Assembly: GCA_965263045.1 (NCBI GenBank)
Contig: CBDHGK010000020.1
Span: 53,917-117,916, forward strand
Length of the DNA stretch: 64,000 nucleotides
Reading direction: 5' to 3'
Source of the DNA: G963664115 sp965263045
GTDB taxonomy: Bacteria > Acidobacteriota > Terriglobia > 20CM-2-55-15
Shown: in pieces, positions 33,784 through 42,007 of the stretch
Position numbering within the stretch: the stretch's first letter is position 1
Layout: each line of letters begins with the position of its first letter
Made by a program: the position numbers and the translations under genes
Notes under the pieces: model-generated
What the model was told of the DNA's origin: nothing
The model's input: the letters and a program-made list of their open reading frames with translations, nothing else
The model's database searches: none

Positions 33784-34986
33784 ATGGCGCGTCACTACTC
33801 GACCCGGAGCTTCTTCCGGCAGATGCCGGCCAACTTGCTGGTGCGCTACTTCAAGCACCGGGCGGTGCTGGCGGATTTCAATTTTGCGGGCCTGAAGGAA
33901 ACCCAACCCGAGGCGTTGTTCGCGGCCTGGCTGGAGTTGCCCGAAGAGGACCGAAACTCGATGGAGGCCGAGTTTCGCGAGATCTTCGAGATGGGCTGCG
34001 AGAAGGGAGTCTTGGCCATTGTCGACGAAGCGCGCTGGCAGTGGCGGAGGGATCCCGGCCGGGTCACGGCTTTCGTCGAGACATCGTCCGCCCTGCCGGG
34101 CCACTACGACCGGGTCATGGTCACCTTCCTCGATCACCCGGAATGCTGGACCGGGGCCACCCGGTTCTATCATGCCGACGCGCTGCCCTACTGGCGCAAG
34201 CGCAAGAACCTGGGACACCGGACGGCGGTGGTGGACGCCGACAGTCTCGATCATCTGGCTGAGCTGATCCGAACCTACTTCCACTCGAGCGAGGGCCGGG
34301 GGAAGCACTGCGTGGTGGAATCCTACCGGCGCGGTGCGCTGGATTACTTCTTCGCCTATCCGGAGGACTACTCCCGGCAACAGATCGAATGGGTGGATGG
34401 AGCTTTCGGCCGGCGGCCCCACAATCCCGCCTTCGAGGTCGTCTTCGTCTACGCGCGCGAGGAGGGCACGCTGGACCTGAACTTCGATGGACCGTACCGG
34501 TCCGTGGAGCCGCTGCACGGCATGTTCGCGACGGCGATTCTCAACCTGGAACGGCCCCCGCCCGATCCCACCGACCAGAGCGTCTACGACCTGGGGCCGC
34601 TCGGAGGGCGGGGCTTTGGGTTCGTCTACGACATCGGCAGCGGGATCGAGAAGGTGAGGGTCATGAGACTGGGGTTGTCCTCCCTCGAGAGAGCGGGCGA
34701 CCGGATCACGGTGGAAGCCGATGCGTCGGAGAATCCCGAGGCGGTCTACGACCTGCTGGAACAGGTCGCCCCGGCGATGCCGTTCAATCCGTACCGCGTC
34801 TCCGAGGTGGAACTGGCGGCCTGGATCGCGACGGACGCGGAGAAACCGGCCACCCTGGTGCCGATCCGCATCGCCCACCCGAATTCCTGTTCGCTCAAAT
34901 ACGACGAGCGGGACCTGAAGCTGCGGGCGATGCTGGAAGCCTCCGGCATCGAACTCAAGGAACCGTCCAGGGAGGCTCCGGCATGA
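33784..34986 (+). CDS. conserved-looking protein of unknown function, first of a two-gene operon
   Basis: 400 residues, soluble, no signal peptide. The N-terminus MARHYSTRSFFRQMPANLLVRYFKHRAVLADFNF is followed by a DAREWQW-like helical region and a beta-rich core (HCVVESYRRGALDYFFAYPEDYS; VVFVYAREEGTLDLNFDGPYRSVEPLHGMFATAIL). A C-terminal half is rich in acidic residues. I do not recognise the family. It overlaps the next gene by four bases (ATGA, 34983-34986), so the two products are made in coupled amounts and probably work together. It lies between the giant surface gene and the transfer region. Steady high-GC codon use argues that it is a real gene. Confidence 0.65.
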   Translation: MARHYSTRSFFRQMPANLLVRYFKHRAVLADFNFAGLKETQPEALFAAWLELPEEDRNSMEAEFREIFEMGCEKGVLAIVDEARWQWRRDPGRVTAFVETSSALPGHYDRVMVTFLDHPECWTGATRFYHADALPYWRKRKNLGHRTAVVDADSLDHLAELIRTYFHSSEGRGKHCVVESYRRGALDYFFAYPEDYSRQQIEWVDGAFGRRPHNPAFEVVFVYAREEGTLDLNFDGPYRSVEPLHGMFATAILNLERPPPDPTDQSVYDLGPLGGRGFGFVYDIGSGIEKVRVMRLGLSSLERAGDRITVEADASENPEAVYDLLEQVAPAMPFNPYRVSEVELAAWIATDAEKPATLVPIRIAHPNSCSLKYDERDLKLRAMLEASGIELKEPSREAPA

Positions 34987-35795
34987 GACCCCGTACCATG
35001 AATCCGGAGGCCGTCCTGATCGAGGTGCTCGACCGGGTCGCCGGTTCCCGGGACCACACGACCCGGATCAGCGCCCGTGAGCTGGCCGGCTGGCCGTCCG
35101 ATGCGGTGGCGGCCCTGAAGTCCCAGCGGCTCCTGCGCCGGTCACACCCCGCCACCAGCGTCGTATGTCCGGGATGCGAGCAGCAGTGCGGCATGCCGGT
35201 GTACACGGTGGTGGGTCCGGGCGCATCGGTCGGGCAGACCGATCGATGGAGCTTCATCGTCTGCGACAAGCGCGACGATATCAACCGGGTCACTGTGGAA
35301 CCGGATCGACTGACCCAGTGGCAATCCGGTCCCGATGCCGTCTGCGATTTCGTGGCCGGCTGTCTCGGGTTGCGGGCGGGCGGCAAACGCATCGGCCGGG
35401 CCGGACTGATGGAAATCGGCATGGCCAGCGGCCGGAAGCGTCGCCAGATGCTGTGCCTCCGCGCAGACCGGGAATTGGAACTGGTGGCGGGAGACGGCGC
35501 CGTCGCCCTGGCCGAGGTGGTCGAATTCAAGCAAGGCCGCTACGGATTGAAGACGGCCCGGCTCCGCCGGCTCGTCGACACCGCCGCCACCGACGACGCC
35601 CGCTACACGCCGAGCCGGGCCGGGTGGGCCGCCCGCAAACGGGCCACCCAGGCCCGGGATCAAGCCTTGAGAGAAGCCTGCCAGCAGCTGAAACGGGAAC
35701 GCCCGGGCATGACCGGCGCCTGGTACGCCCAGCAGCTCGCCAAACGCGACGTTGCTGGTGGCCTCAGCCCGGAAACCATCCGCAAGAAGATATAA
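34983..35795 (+). CDS. protein of unknown function with a cysteine cluster and C-terminal helix-turn-helix-like part
   Basis: 270 residues from ATG 34983, overlapping the upstream stop. The region 45-75 has VVCPGCEQQCGMPVYTV and a later ICDKRDD, a likely zinc ribbon. The N-terminus (LARELAGWPSDAVAALKSQRLL-like) looks like a winged helix. The C-terminal 70 residues (RAGWAARKRATQARDQALREACQQLKRERPGMTG, then LSPETIRKKI) resemble a helix-turn-helix or a helical tail. The family is unknown to me. With its partner it may form a DNA-binding or regulatory module. No membrane segment. Confidence 0.65.
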   Translation: MRPRTMNPEAVLIEVLDRVAGSRDHTTRISARELAGWPSDAVAALKSQRLLRRSHPATSVVCPGCEQQCGMPVYTVVGPGASVGQTDRWSFIVCDKRDDINRVTVEPDRLTQWQSGPDAVCDFVAGCLGLRAGGKRIGRAGLMEIGMASGRKRRQMLCLRADRELELVAGDGAVALAEVVEFKQGRYGLKTARLRRLVDTAATDDARYTPSRAGWAARKRATQARDQALREACQQLKRERPGMTGAWYAQQLAKRDVAGGLSPETIRKKI

Positions 35796-35850
35796 CAACA
35801 GGAACAAATAGAAATACAGCTATAAATAATGGAATAAGAGTCGAAAAAAG

Positions 35851-35925
35851 TTGGGCGGAAACTTTCCGCCCAAACGGCACTTTCTGTAACGCCTTCCTTT
35901 TACAAGACTTAGAGGCCTCTTTTTC
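35851..35925. terminator. palindromes after the unknown gene pair, possible terminator
   Basis: Arms TTGGGCGGAAA and TTTCCGCCCAA flank a single base at 35862. A second pair ACGGG/CCCGT follows at 35933-35950, and AGAGGCCTCT with a T run lies at 35911-35925. Position 55 bases after a stop codon fits a transcription terminator, though the first palindrome lacks a U tract and could be a binding site. Confidence 0.4.
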
Positions 35926-36114
35926 TGCCGAAACGGGTTTTTCCGCCCGTCTGTAATTTCATAGTCTGTTGATCACATTGAAGTTACCGGAACACAACAT
36001 GTCGTTTTTTGCGCTTTAATCGCCCAAATCGCCCAGCTAGGCTCGGGTCGTGATGAAGGAAATCCGCGACTCAGGTATCAGCCTACCGCCCCGCATTCTG
36101 AGGCTGCAGCCCGT

Positions 36115-36194
36115 CCAGGCCCGCACGGGCCTGGTGCAACACGGTCTTCCCGCGCATTGCCCAGGGCCGTTTCCCAAGGCTCATTTCCCTGGGC
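36115..36194. other. double hairpin, candidate transfer-origin or leader structure
   Basis: CCAGGCCCG-CA-CGGGCCTGG at 36115-36134 is a perfect 9-bp stem. GCCCAGGG at 36159-36166 pairs with CCCTGGGC at 36187-36194. Tandem hairpins just ahead of a mobilisation-like operon suggest oriT, but no nic consensus is recognised. Confidence 0.3.
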
Positions 36195-36247
36195 GAGCGG
36201 GCCTTGCCTTCGCTTACGCGGGAGTTACCGGCTCAGGAGATTGAACG

Positions 36248-36790
36248 GTGATGGATGATGCGGGACTGCGTGCCGAACTCCGAAAGCTCATCGAACACGA
36301 GGTTCAGCAACAGCTCACTCAATATCGCGGTGTGGTGAATGCCGAGCTATCCGTCATCGGCAAGAAATTGAAAACCGATATGGAAAAGGTCAATGACCAT
36401 TTCACATCCCTGGCAAACGACATCCTTACATCAAACAAATTGAGAGTCGCACAGGGGATTGAGCAAGCCCAGGGCATCGTCGGAACGTGGGTTCGGGCCA
36501 TTCTCTTCGGCGCTTTCATTCTCGCCGGAGTTGTCGCCGCCGCGTGGATCGCTATCGCCTCGACCGAACAGCAATTCAGATGGCAGGTGGCGAAAAGCGC
36601 GGAGATCGCCGAACGGATCGCCGCTCAAGAGGACACCCTGGACCGCCTCAATCGTAGGACCGGCGGCCTTGTACTGACCGACCCAGACAGCGACGGTCAC
36701 TGCTTCGTCCTGTTTCCATCCGGCGCCGATGTGACAACCATTGGGCGCGCACAGGACCGCCCCGCTGTGGAAGTTGCATGCGATGAGTGA
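36248..36790 (+). CDS. membrane-anchored coiled-coil protein of the mobilisation region
   Basis: 180 residues. GTG 36248 or ATG 36251, preceded by AGGAG. The first 80 residues are amphipathic helix (AELRKLIEHEVQQQLTQY, MEKVNDHFTSLANDI). One membrane segment follows (TWVRAILFGAFILAGVVAAAWIAIA, about 88-112), then a second short coil and a hydrophilic end. It resembles MbeB/MobB-like accessory proteins that tie relaxosomes to the membrane, but I cannot assign it firmly. It overlaps the next gene by eight bases. The promoter is likely in the structured stretch just upstream. Confidence 0.6.
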   Translation: MMDDAGLRAELRKLIEHEVQQQLTQYRGVVNAELSVIGKKLKTDMEKVNDHFTSLANDILTSNKLRVAQGIEQAQGIVGTWVRAILFGAFILAGVVAAAWIAIASTEQQFRWQVAKSAEIAERIAAQEDTLDRLNRRTGGLVLTDPDSDGHCFVLFPSGADVTTIGRAQDRPAVEVACDE

Positions 36791-37553
36791 GCGAGAGAGC
36801 AACGCCCGGCGCGAGATCAAGGAAGCCTCCATTGGGGGTCTGGCGCACAAGCTCAAGGACACGGCCCCTCAACAGGCCGACGCTTCCGAGGAAGGCCAGG
36901 GACCGGCGGGTGAGGCACCGGATCGCGACGTGCCCGCAGATAGCGCGGCCCCTCAACAGGCCGGCGCTTCCGAGGAAGGCCAGGGACCGGCGGGTGAGGC
37001 ACCGGATCGGAAGCAAGAGATTTTCCAATTGCTACAGCGCGCGATCGAGGGAAACGAAGATGCCGGGTCGGTGGCCCGGCAATTGGGCGCCAGGCGGAAT
37101 GCTCAACTGATGGAGGCGGCGGTTGAAATTGATCTGTTTGAACGCAAGAGCGCAACGGCCATACGCGAGCTGATGCAATCGTTGACCGCGGCGCAAACGC
37201 TGCTCAACCGCGCGTTTGAGGATTCCCAGGGGAAGAACAATTTTCAAGAAGCGATCACGGCATACGAGCGGATCAAGTCCCGTTTTTGGGACAGCCTGGC
37301 GGAGTTCTTTAACGACGAACTGGAACAGATCCAGGACGAATTGCACTACGCGTTGCACACCCTCAAAGAAAACTACCGCGACGAGATCCGCGCCTTGATG
37401 TCGGGGAAGACCGCGCCGGTGTCTTTCCAGCAACGTGTCGTCCGCGAAAAGTGGCTCCTTGTCGCCGCGTTGATTGTTGGCGTGGCCCTGGGGAGCGCCC
37501 TTGTCTCAATCGAAGCATTTTGGGGAAGCATGGCGAGTCTTTTGCATCCCTAA
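36783..37553 (+). CDS. coiled-coil protein with N-terminal tandem repeat and C-terminal membrane segment
   Basis: 256 residues from ATG 36783, inside the end of the previous gene. Residues 28-75 hold two copies of a 28-residue unit containing APQQADASEEGQGPAGEAPDR. The DNA copies (36862-36925 and 36946-37009) differ by one base. A long helical region follows (LLQRAIEGNEDAGSVARQLGARRNAQ ... ELEQIQDELHYALHTLKENY), then a tail anchor (WLLVAALIVGVALGSALVSIEAF). It is a sister in design to the upstream gene, so both may form a membrane complex. Function unknown. Confidence 0.6.
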   Translation: MSERESNARREIKEASIGGLAHKLKDTAPQQADASEEGQGPAGEAPDRDVPADSAAPQQAGASEEGQGPAGEAPDRKQEIFQLLQRAIEGNEDAGSVARQLGARRNAQLMEAAVEIDLFERKSATAIRELMQSLTAAQTLLNRAFEDSQGKNNFQEAITAYERIKSRFWDSLAEFFNDELEQIQDELHYALHTLKENYRDEIRALMSGKTAPVSFQQRVVREKWLLVAALIVGVALGSALVSIEAFWGSMASLLHP

Positions 37554-37581
37554 ACGTGACGACGCACATAGGAGGAAGCCC

Positions 37582-37782
37582 ATGCCAAGCAGAAGTGAAT
37601 CCCGGGTTCGACGTATCCGGGTGGCCACGACGCCGGAGGAATTCAACGCAGGGTTCGCCAGCGGCGAAGCGTTCGAGGCATCCCACGAGCTGGCCGCACA
37701 GATGGGGTTTTTCCCCACCACCGGGGACGTCGTCAGTGACGAAGAGTTCTTCGGGCCGCCCGATGACGCGGAGGGCGATTAA
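37582..37782 (+). CDS. small acidic protein of unknown function
   Basis: 66 residues from ATG 37582 with an excellent AGGAGG site. Basic start (MPSRSESRVRRIRVATTPEEF) and acidic end (DVVSDEEFFGPPDDAEGD). Its stop abuts the start of the ankyrin-ArdC gene, so the two are translationally coupled. It could be a chaperone, inhibitor or partner of that protein, by position only. No known family. Confidence 0.6.
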   Translation: MPSRSESRVRRIRVATTPEEFNAGFASGEAFEASHELAAQMGFFPTTGDVVSDEEFFGPPDDAEGD

Positions 37783-40164
37783 ATGAGCCGGAGAAAGGAC
37801 TTCATCGATTCACTTGTCGATGGCGCGTCTCGATTGCATCGCGCGGCGGCCACTAAAACTCAACACCAGGTCCGTGAGCTCATCGATCAGGGGGCTGATC
37901 CGAACCTGCGGAATTGGCGGGGCGAGACGCCGTTGCATCGCGCGGCCATTCGGAATCCCGACCTCGATGTTCACCGGGCCTTGATTGACGCCGGGGCCGA
38001 CGTGAACGCCCGGGACGAGACGGGCGCGACCCCGCTGCATCGGGCCGCCCACAACGCCGCCCCTGCCCGCAGCGGCCTCTTGATCGAGGCCGGGGCCGAT
38101 GTGCATGCGCGGGACAAGGACGGGGCCACGCCGTTGCACAACGCCGTGGAGTCCGGACGCGACGCAATAATAGGCCGTTTGATCGCGGCCGGGGCTTCCC
38201 TCGAGGACCGCGATAGGGACGGGGCCACGCCACTGCATCGAGCGGTCGAGAAAGGTTGGACCCAGGGCGCGAAGACGCTTCTCGAACATGCGGCCGATCC
38301 GAACGCGGGCGACAACCAGGGGCGGACCCCCCTGCATCGGGCCTATGCCGCCGGGCGGCCCGACATGGTGAACCGGCTGCTCGAAGCCGGAGCGAACCTG
38401 GAGGCGCGTGATGGGACGGGCCGTGTTCCGATCCAGCACCTTCACGGCCCGGACGAGGATCGGGGGCGCGGGGAACAGGAGCAGGAAGCCAGAGCCAACG
38501 ACCGCAGCCAAAGTTTCCGAACAGACGCGCGGGACTCTCGGCGAATTCAGAACGCTGTCAATCCGGCCGATCCAGAGGGACGGACCCCCTTGCATCGGGC
38601 GGCCGAGGAAGGCGCCTGTCTCGGCGTTCACCGTTTGCTTCAAGAGGGAGCCGATCCCAATACCGCCGATCGGGACCGCGTCACTCCGTTGCACCTGGGG
38701 GCAGGACGCACCGACGGGGCGGAAGTGGTGGAGCGCTTGCTCAAGGCTGGCGCCACGCCTCACGCCCGGGACAGCGAAAAGTCGCAGACACCGTTGCACC
38801 TGGCCGTTCAATCCGATTCACCCGAGGCCGTGAACTATCTGCTGCAGGCAAACGCCAATCCGAATGCGCCCGACACGGACGGTGCGACACCCCTGCATTA
38901 CGCCGCCTCCAATCGATCGCCGGACGTAGCCCAGGCATTGGTCGGGGCCGGGGCCGATCCGAATGCGCGAGACAACGCGGGGCGGACTCCAGTCGACGTG
39001 GCGACCGCGCGGGATTCCACCCCGACCGTGAACGTGTTGCTGGAAGCCCGCGCACAGCAGCAGCAGCCGAACGAGACGGAGCGCCGGGGCCGCCGGGCAG
39101 GGAAAACGACAGACGCATATCACAAGGAGTTTGCCGACGACATCATCGCCCAGATCGAGCGCGGCACCGCGCCGTGGCAGAAACACTGGCAGCCCGGCGA
39201 AAACCGCATGCCTGCGAACTTCTCCACGGGCGCGCGGTATCAAGGCGGGAATGCGTTGCAACTGATGGTCAAGCGCACCGGGCGCGCCTACAACGACAAC
39301 CGCTGGGGCACCTACAAGCAGATCAAAGAGGCTGGAGGGCAGGTACGGAAAGGCGAACGCGGCACCACGGTCCTGGTTTACAAGCCTCCACGGCGGGCCG
39401 ACGGCACCGAAGCCACCCCGGGCGAGGTGGCCGAAGACAAACCGAAGAATCCCGATACGGAGCGGACAACGCGGCCGATGTGGCGGCGCTACACCGTGTT
39501 CAACGTCGAGCAGGCCGAAGGCCTCAAACTCTCTGACCGGGCCGCGGCGAGGCCCGGATGGGAAGCGCAGCAGAACGTGGAGAAAGTCATCCGGGCAGTT
39601 GGGGTGCGGATCCGGGAAGTCAACGGGGACCGCGCCTACTACAACATGCACCGCGACGAGATCGTGTTGCCCGAGCGGTCCCAATTCAAGAACGCGGAAG
39701 GCTATTACCAGACCGCGCTCCATGAGGTCGGCCACAGCACCGGGCACAAGAGCCGGATGAACCGGGAGAGTCTGCGCCAGGGCACCGATGCCGGCTTCGG
39801 ATCGGAGGCGTACGCGCGGGAAGAACTCCGGGCGGAAATCAGCGCCATGATGTCGTCCGATCGCCTGGGCGTGGCCTATGAGCCGCAACATGCAACCGCC
39901 TACGTCAAGGGGTGGGTCGCGGTGCTCAAGGACGATCCGAAGGAGATCCACAGGGCGGCGGCCGAGGCCGGGCGCATCTCCGATTACGTCTGTGAAGCGC
40001 CCGAGCGACAACGCGACAACGAAATCAAGAAGGCCAAGGACACATTGCCTGAAGCCGGCGCGCCGGAGCGCGGCCACACGATACCCGCGCCGGCCACCGC
40101 GCGCGAACCCCAACCGGAGACGCCCGTTCCGGCTAAAGCGCCGGAGATCGAGTTGAGCCGCTAA
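37783..40164 (+). CDS. ankyrin-repeat / ArdC-like antirestriction metallopeptidase fusion
   Basis: 793 residues. Residues about 13-425 contain eleven ankyrin units (TPLHRAA ... LLIEAGADVHARDKDG), broken once by a charged linker (about 220-260). Residues 441-590 match the ArdC/DUF1738 ssDNA-binding N-domain: DAYHKEFADDIIAQIERGTAPWQKHW, GNALQLM, WGTYKQIKEAGGQVRKGERGT. Residues 610-745 are its zincin domain: ALHEVGHSTGHKSRM, with His647, Glu648 and His651, and the third ligand probably in AREELRAEI (about 680-685). ArdC proteins of conjugative plasmids shield incoming single-stranded DNA and inhibit restriction. Ankyrins bind proteins. The fusion suggests a targeted protease or antirestriction factor. 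It starts right after the small acidic gene. Confidence 0.85.
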   Translation: MSRRKDFIDSLVDGASRLHRAAATKTQHQVRELIDQGADPNLRNWRGETPLHRAAIRNPDLDVHRALIDAGADVNARDETGATPLHRAAHNAAPARSGLLIEAGADVHARDKDGATPLHNAVESGRDAIIGRLIAAGASLEDRDRDGATPLHRAVEKGWTQGAKTLLEHAADPNAGDNQGRTPLHRAYAAGRPDMVNRLLEAGANLEARDGTGRVPIQHLHGPDEDRGRGEQEQEARANDRSQSFRTDARDSRRIQNAVNPADPEGRTPLHRAAEEGACLGVHRLLQEGADPNTADRDRVTPLHLGAGRTDGAEVVERLLKAGATPHARDSEKSQTPLHLAVQSDSPEAVNYLLQANANPNAPDTDGATPLHYAASNRSPDVAQALVGAGADPNARDNAGRTPVDVATARDSTPTVNVLLEARAQQQQPNETERRGRRAGKTTDAYHKEFADDIIAQIERGTAPWQKHWQPGENRMPANFSTGARYQGGNALQLMVKRTGRAYNDNRWGTYKQIKEAGGQVRKGERGTTVLVYKPPRRADGTEATPGEVAEDKPKNPDTERTTRPMWRRYTVFNVEQAEGLKLSDRAAARPGWEAQQNVEKVIRAVGVRIREVNGDRAYYNMHRDEIVLPERSQFKNAEGYYQTALHEVGHSTGHKSRMNRESLRQGTDAGFGSEAYAREELRAEISAMMSSDRLGVAYEPQHATAYVKGWVAVLKDDPKEIHRAAAEAGRISDYVCEAPERQRDNEIKKAKDTLPEAGAPERGHTIPAPATAREPQPETPVPAKAPEIELSR

Positions 40165-40191
40165 CAGAGCGAACAGAAAGGAGTATTGCTC

Positions 40192-40461
40192 ATGTCTGAA
40201 ACGAAACCCGCGGATGAGATCCGCATTGGCCGCGTCAAAGCGACCATCTGGATGAATGCCACCGGGGACGAACAGGCCCGCTACAGCGTCGTCTTTTCGC
40301 GCCTCTACCGCGAGGGCGGCCAGTGGAAGAGTACGCACAGCTTCGGCCGCAATGACCTCTTGCTGCTGGCCAAGGTTGCCGATATCGCACACACCCGAGT
40401 CTCTGCGTTTCGTCAAGACGACAGGGCCGAGGCCGGGGCGGCGGTGGAAGCGGAGGCATAG
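40192..40461 (+). CDS. small conserved plasmid protein, paralogue of the gene at 58783
   Basis: 89 residues from ATG 40192, seven bases after GGAG. The core reads IRIGRVKATIW, YSVVFSRLYREGGQWKSTHSF, GRNDLLLLAKVADIAH. The same core recurs in the product at 58783-59046. Such 80-90 residue proteins are common on broad-host-range plasmids and ICEs, of unknown role. It follows the ArdC fusion by 27 bases and is likely in the same operon. A beta-rich, nucleic-acid-binding fold is plausible but not shown. Confidence 0.75.
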   Translation: MSETKPADEIRIGRVKATIWMNATGDEQARYSVVFSRLYREGGQWKSTHSFGRNDLLLLAKVADIAHTRVSAFRQDDRAEAGAAVEAEA

Positions 40462-40465
40462 CCGG

Positions 40466-41377
40466 GTGGATCGTTTTGACACACGCGAGAGAACGTCTCT
40501 TGACCGGCGGCCGGAGCCTGGGCGGGGGCTCCGGCCCGGCCGGTCCCCGGAGCGCCCCGGCCATCGCCGCAACTACGACCCGGGCCGGGAGAAGCACGAC
40601 ATCAAAGAGCGGATAAACGCCGCCGTTGCCGATGTGAGTCATTACCGCGTCGTCGCCGTCGCCGACATTGTGCGGGAGCGTTTCGGGGGCAACCCGTATG
40701 CGGCGCGGAAAGCCATCGATCAGATGAAGGCCGATGGCTTCGTTACCGAACGCGCCCTGCAGGGACCGGAAGGCGGGAAATACCGCGCCCTGTCCCCAAC
40801 CGCGGCCGGAGCCCGCGAAGCGAGGGCGCAGGGCGGCGCCTCGGGAATGGACCCGGAACAACGGACCTGGGACCGCGCAGGATCGAAATCGCGCGACATG
40901 GCCCATGACGTGGCCATCTACCGCGCCGCACGGGCCGAACAGGCGAGCATCGAAGGGCGCGGCGCACGGCTTCAAAGGGTCCGCACCGACGCGGAACTGA
41001 AAGCCGAGATCAACAGCCGCTCGGAGGCCGCCCGGCGACGAGCCGGCCGGGCCGCAGCCGACCGCGCGCGCTTCGAGGCCGCCGAAGCGTTGCACCTTCC
41101 CATCCGAAACGGCCAGGTGCAGTATCCGGACGCGCAGCTGGAATATCTGGAACCCGACGGCCTCACCCGGGGCCACGTCAACATCGAAGTCGTCTCGGGC
41201 AACTACCGCGGGGCGGACATCGCGGCCAAGGCCGCGGCGGGATTCAAGCTGCACGGCAACGGGAGCCACCGCGCCCAATCGCTGATCGACAATGCCGGGA
41301 AACTGGCCAGCTCGGGCAGCCGTGACGGTGGGGGCCGCCCTCGAGCACAGCAGGGCAAGGGAATTATCGAATTATGA
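40466..41377 (+). CDS. winged-helix protein resembling the replication-relaxation / mobilisation family
   Basis: 303 residues from GTG 40466, four bases after the previous stop; the frame is open upstream, but those residues are shadows. A basic N-terminus is followed by a winged helix (SHYRVVAVADIVRERFGGNPYAARKAIDQMKADGFV, YRALSPTAAGAREA). Next is a HDVAIYRAARAEQASIEG helix and a nuclease-like beta core (VQYPDAQLEYL, GHVNIEVVSGNYRGADIA). This order resembles the replication-relaxation protein family found on mobile elements. It could initiate transfer in place of a typical relaxase. It overlaps the next gene by four bases (41374). Confidence 0.6.
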   Translation: MDRFDTRERTSLDRRPEPGRGLRPGRSPERPGHRRNYDPGREKHDIKERINAAVADVSHYRVVAVADIVRERFGGNPYAARKAIDQMKADGFVTERALQGPEGGKYRALSPTAAGAREARAQGGASGMDPEQRTWDRAGSKSRDMAHDVAIYRAARAEQASIEGRGARLQRVRTDAELKAEINSRSEAARRRAGRAAADRARFEAAEALHLPIRNGQVQYPDAQLEYLEPDGLTRGHVNIEVVSGNYRGADIAAKAAAGFKLHGNGSHRAQSLIDNAGKLASSGSRDGGGRPRAQQGKGIIEL

Positions 41378-41691
41378 AACCCATCTTCTTCGGCATCGGC
41401 ATCACGGCCGCATGGGCCGGAACGGCGGCTCTTCTGGTCGGGCCGCAGCTCGGCTTTCTCTCACCCTGGTGGGGCACCATCGTTCGCGCGTATGGGCTGA
41501 CGCTCGCCCTCCACGTGGGCGCGTTGCTCGTCACCAGCATTGTTGTGTTCTACGCGCTGGCGCGTGTCGCCGGGCTGGCCGATCTTGGACGGCGGGTCGA
41601 TCTGGTCGAGCGCGGCATTCGCCGTGGCTCCGGCGATCGGGACCTTCAACATGCCCTCGACCGGAGCGATGAAGGTCTGTATCTCGATTAA
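41374..41691 (+). CDS. small inner-membrane protein of the transfer region
   Basis: 105 residues with two predicted membrane helices (IFFGIGITAAWAGTAALLVG and LTLALHVGALLVTSIVVFYALA) and a basic cytoplasmic tail (RRVDLVERGIRRGSG). Its ATG overlaps the preceding stop. It stands directly before virB2 and may aid assembly of the transfer channel. No family recognised. Confidence 0.6.
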   Translation: MKPIFFGIGITAAWAGTAALLVGPQLGFLSPWWGTIVRAYGLTLALHVGALLVTSIVVFYALARVAGLADLGRRVDLVERGIRRGSGDRDLQHALDRSDEGLYLD

Positions 41692-41713
41692 CAAACATAC
41701 GGGGAGGTCAACG

Positions 41714-42007
41714 ATGACTCTGTCTACACACAACAAAGGATGGCGCCGCGGCCTGTGGGTCGTGGCGATTCTGCTATGCGCTCCCGTCACCCTATGGGCG
41801 CAGAGCCCCTGGCTCCAGGCCATCACGGTGCTCGAGGCCGCCTTTACCGGGCCGATCGCACGCGGGCTGGCCCTGATCAGCATCGTCTGTGGCGGCCTGA
41901 TGTTCGCCTTTGGCGAGGGCGGCAGCAAGAAGGCCATGGCCGGGATCATCTTCGGGGTGGGCATGGCCGTCGGTGCGGTCAATTTCCTCGGCTGGCTGTT
42001 TCCCTGA
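41714..42007 (+). CDS. virB2: VirB2/TrbC-type major pilin
   Basis: 97 residues from ATG 41714 with GGAGG ten bases upstream. A signal-like start (RRGLWVVAILLCAPVTLWAQ) is probably cut after WAQ. The mature pilin has two membrane helices (PIARGLALISIVCGGLMFAFG and AMAGIIFGVGMAVGAVNFLGWLF). This is the pattern of VirB2/TrbC. It builds the conjugative pilus. It shares TGATG with virB3 (stop/start overlap at 42005-42009). First core gene of the T4SS operon. Confidence 0.88.
   Translation: MTLSTHNKGWRRGLWVVAILLCAPVTLWAQSPWLQAITVLEAAFTGPIARGLALISIVCGGLMFAFGEGGSKKAMAGIIFGVGMAVGAVNFLGWLFP

Larger units (their letters stand above)
35796..36247. other. 450-bp non-coding stretch before the transfer region
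   Basis: The left part is AT-rich, with a perfect 23-bp palindrome at 35851-35873 and AGAGGCCTCT followed by five T at 35911-35925. The right part has two GC-rich hairpins (36115-36134, 36159-36194). A 64-codon frame at 36050-36244 coincides with the hairpins and lacks a family, so I leave it out. The stretch probably holds a terminator, promoter and possibly a transfer origin. Confidence 0.4.

Noticed and set aside
38818..40572. 584-codon antisense frame over the ankyrin-ArdC gene
   Set aside because: It is a mirror of a high-GC gene. The sense product has clear domains.
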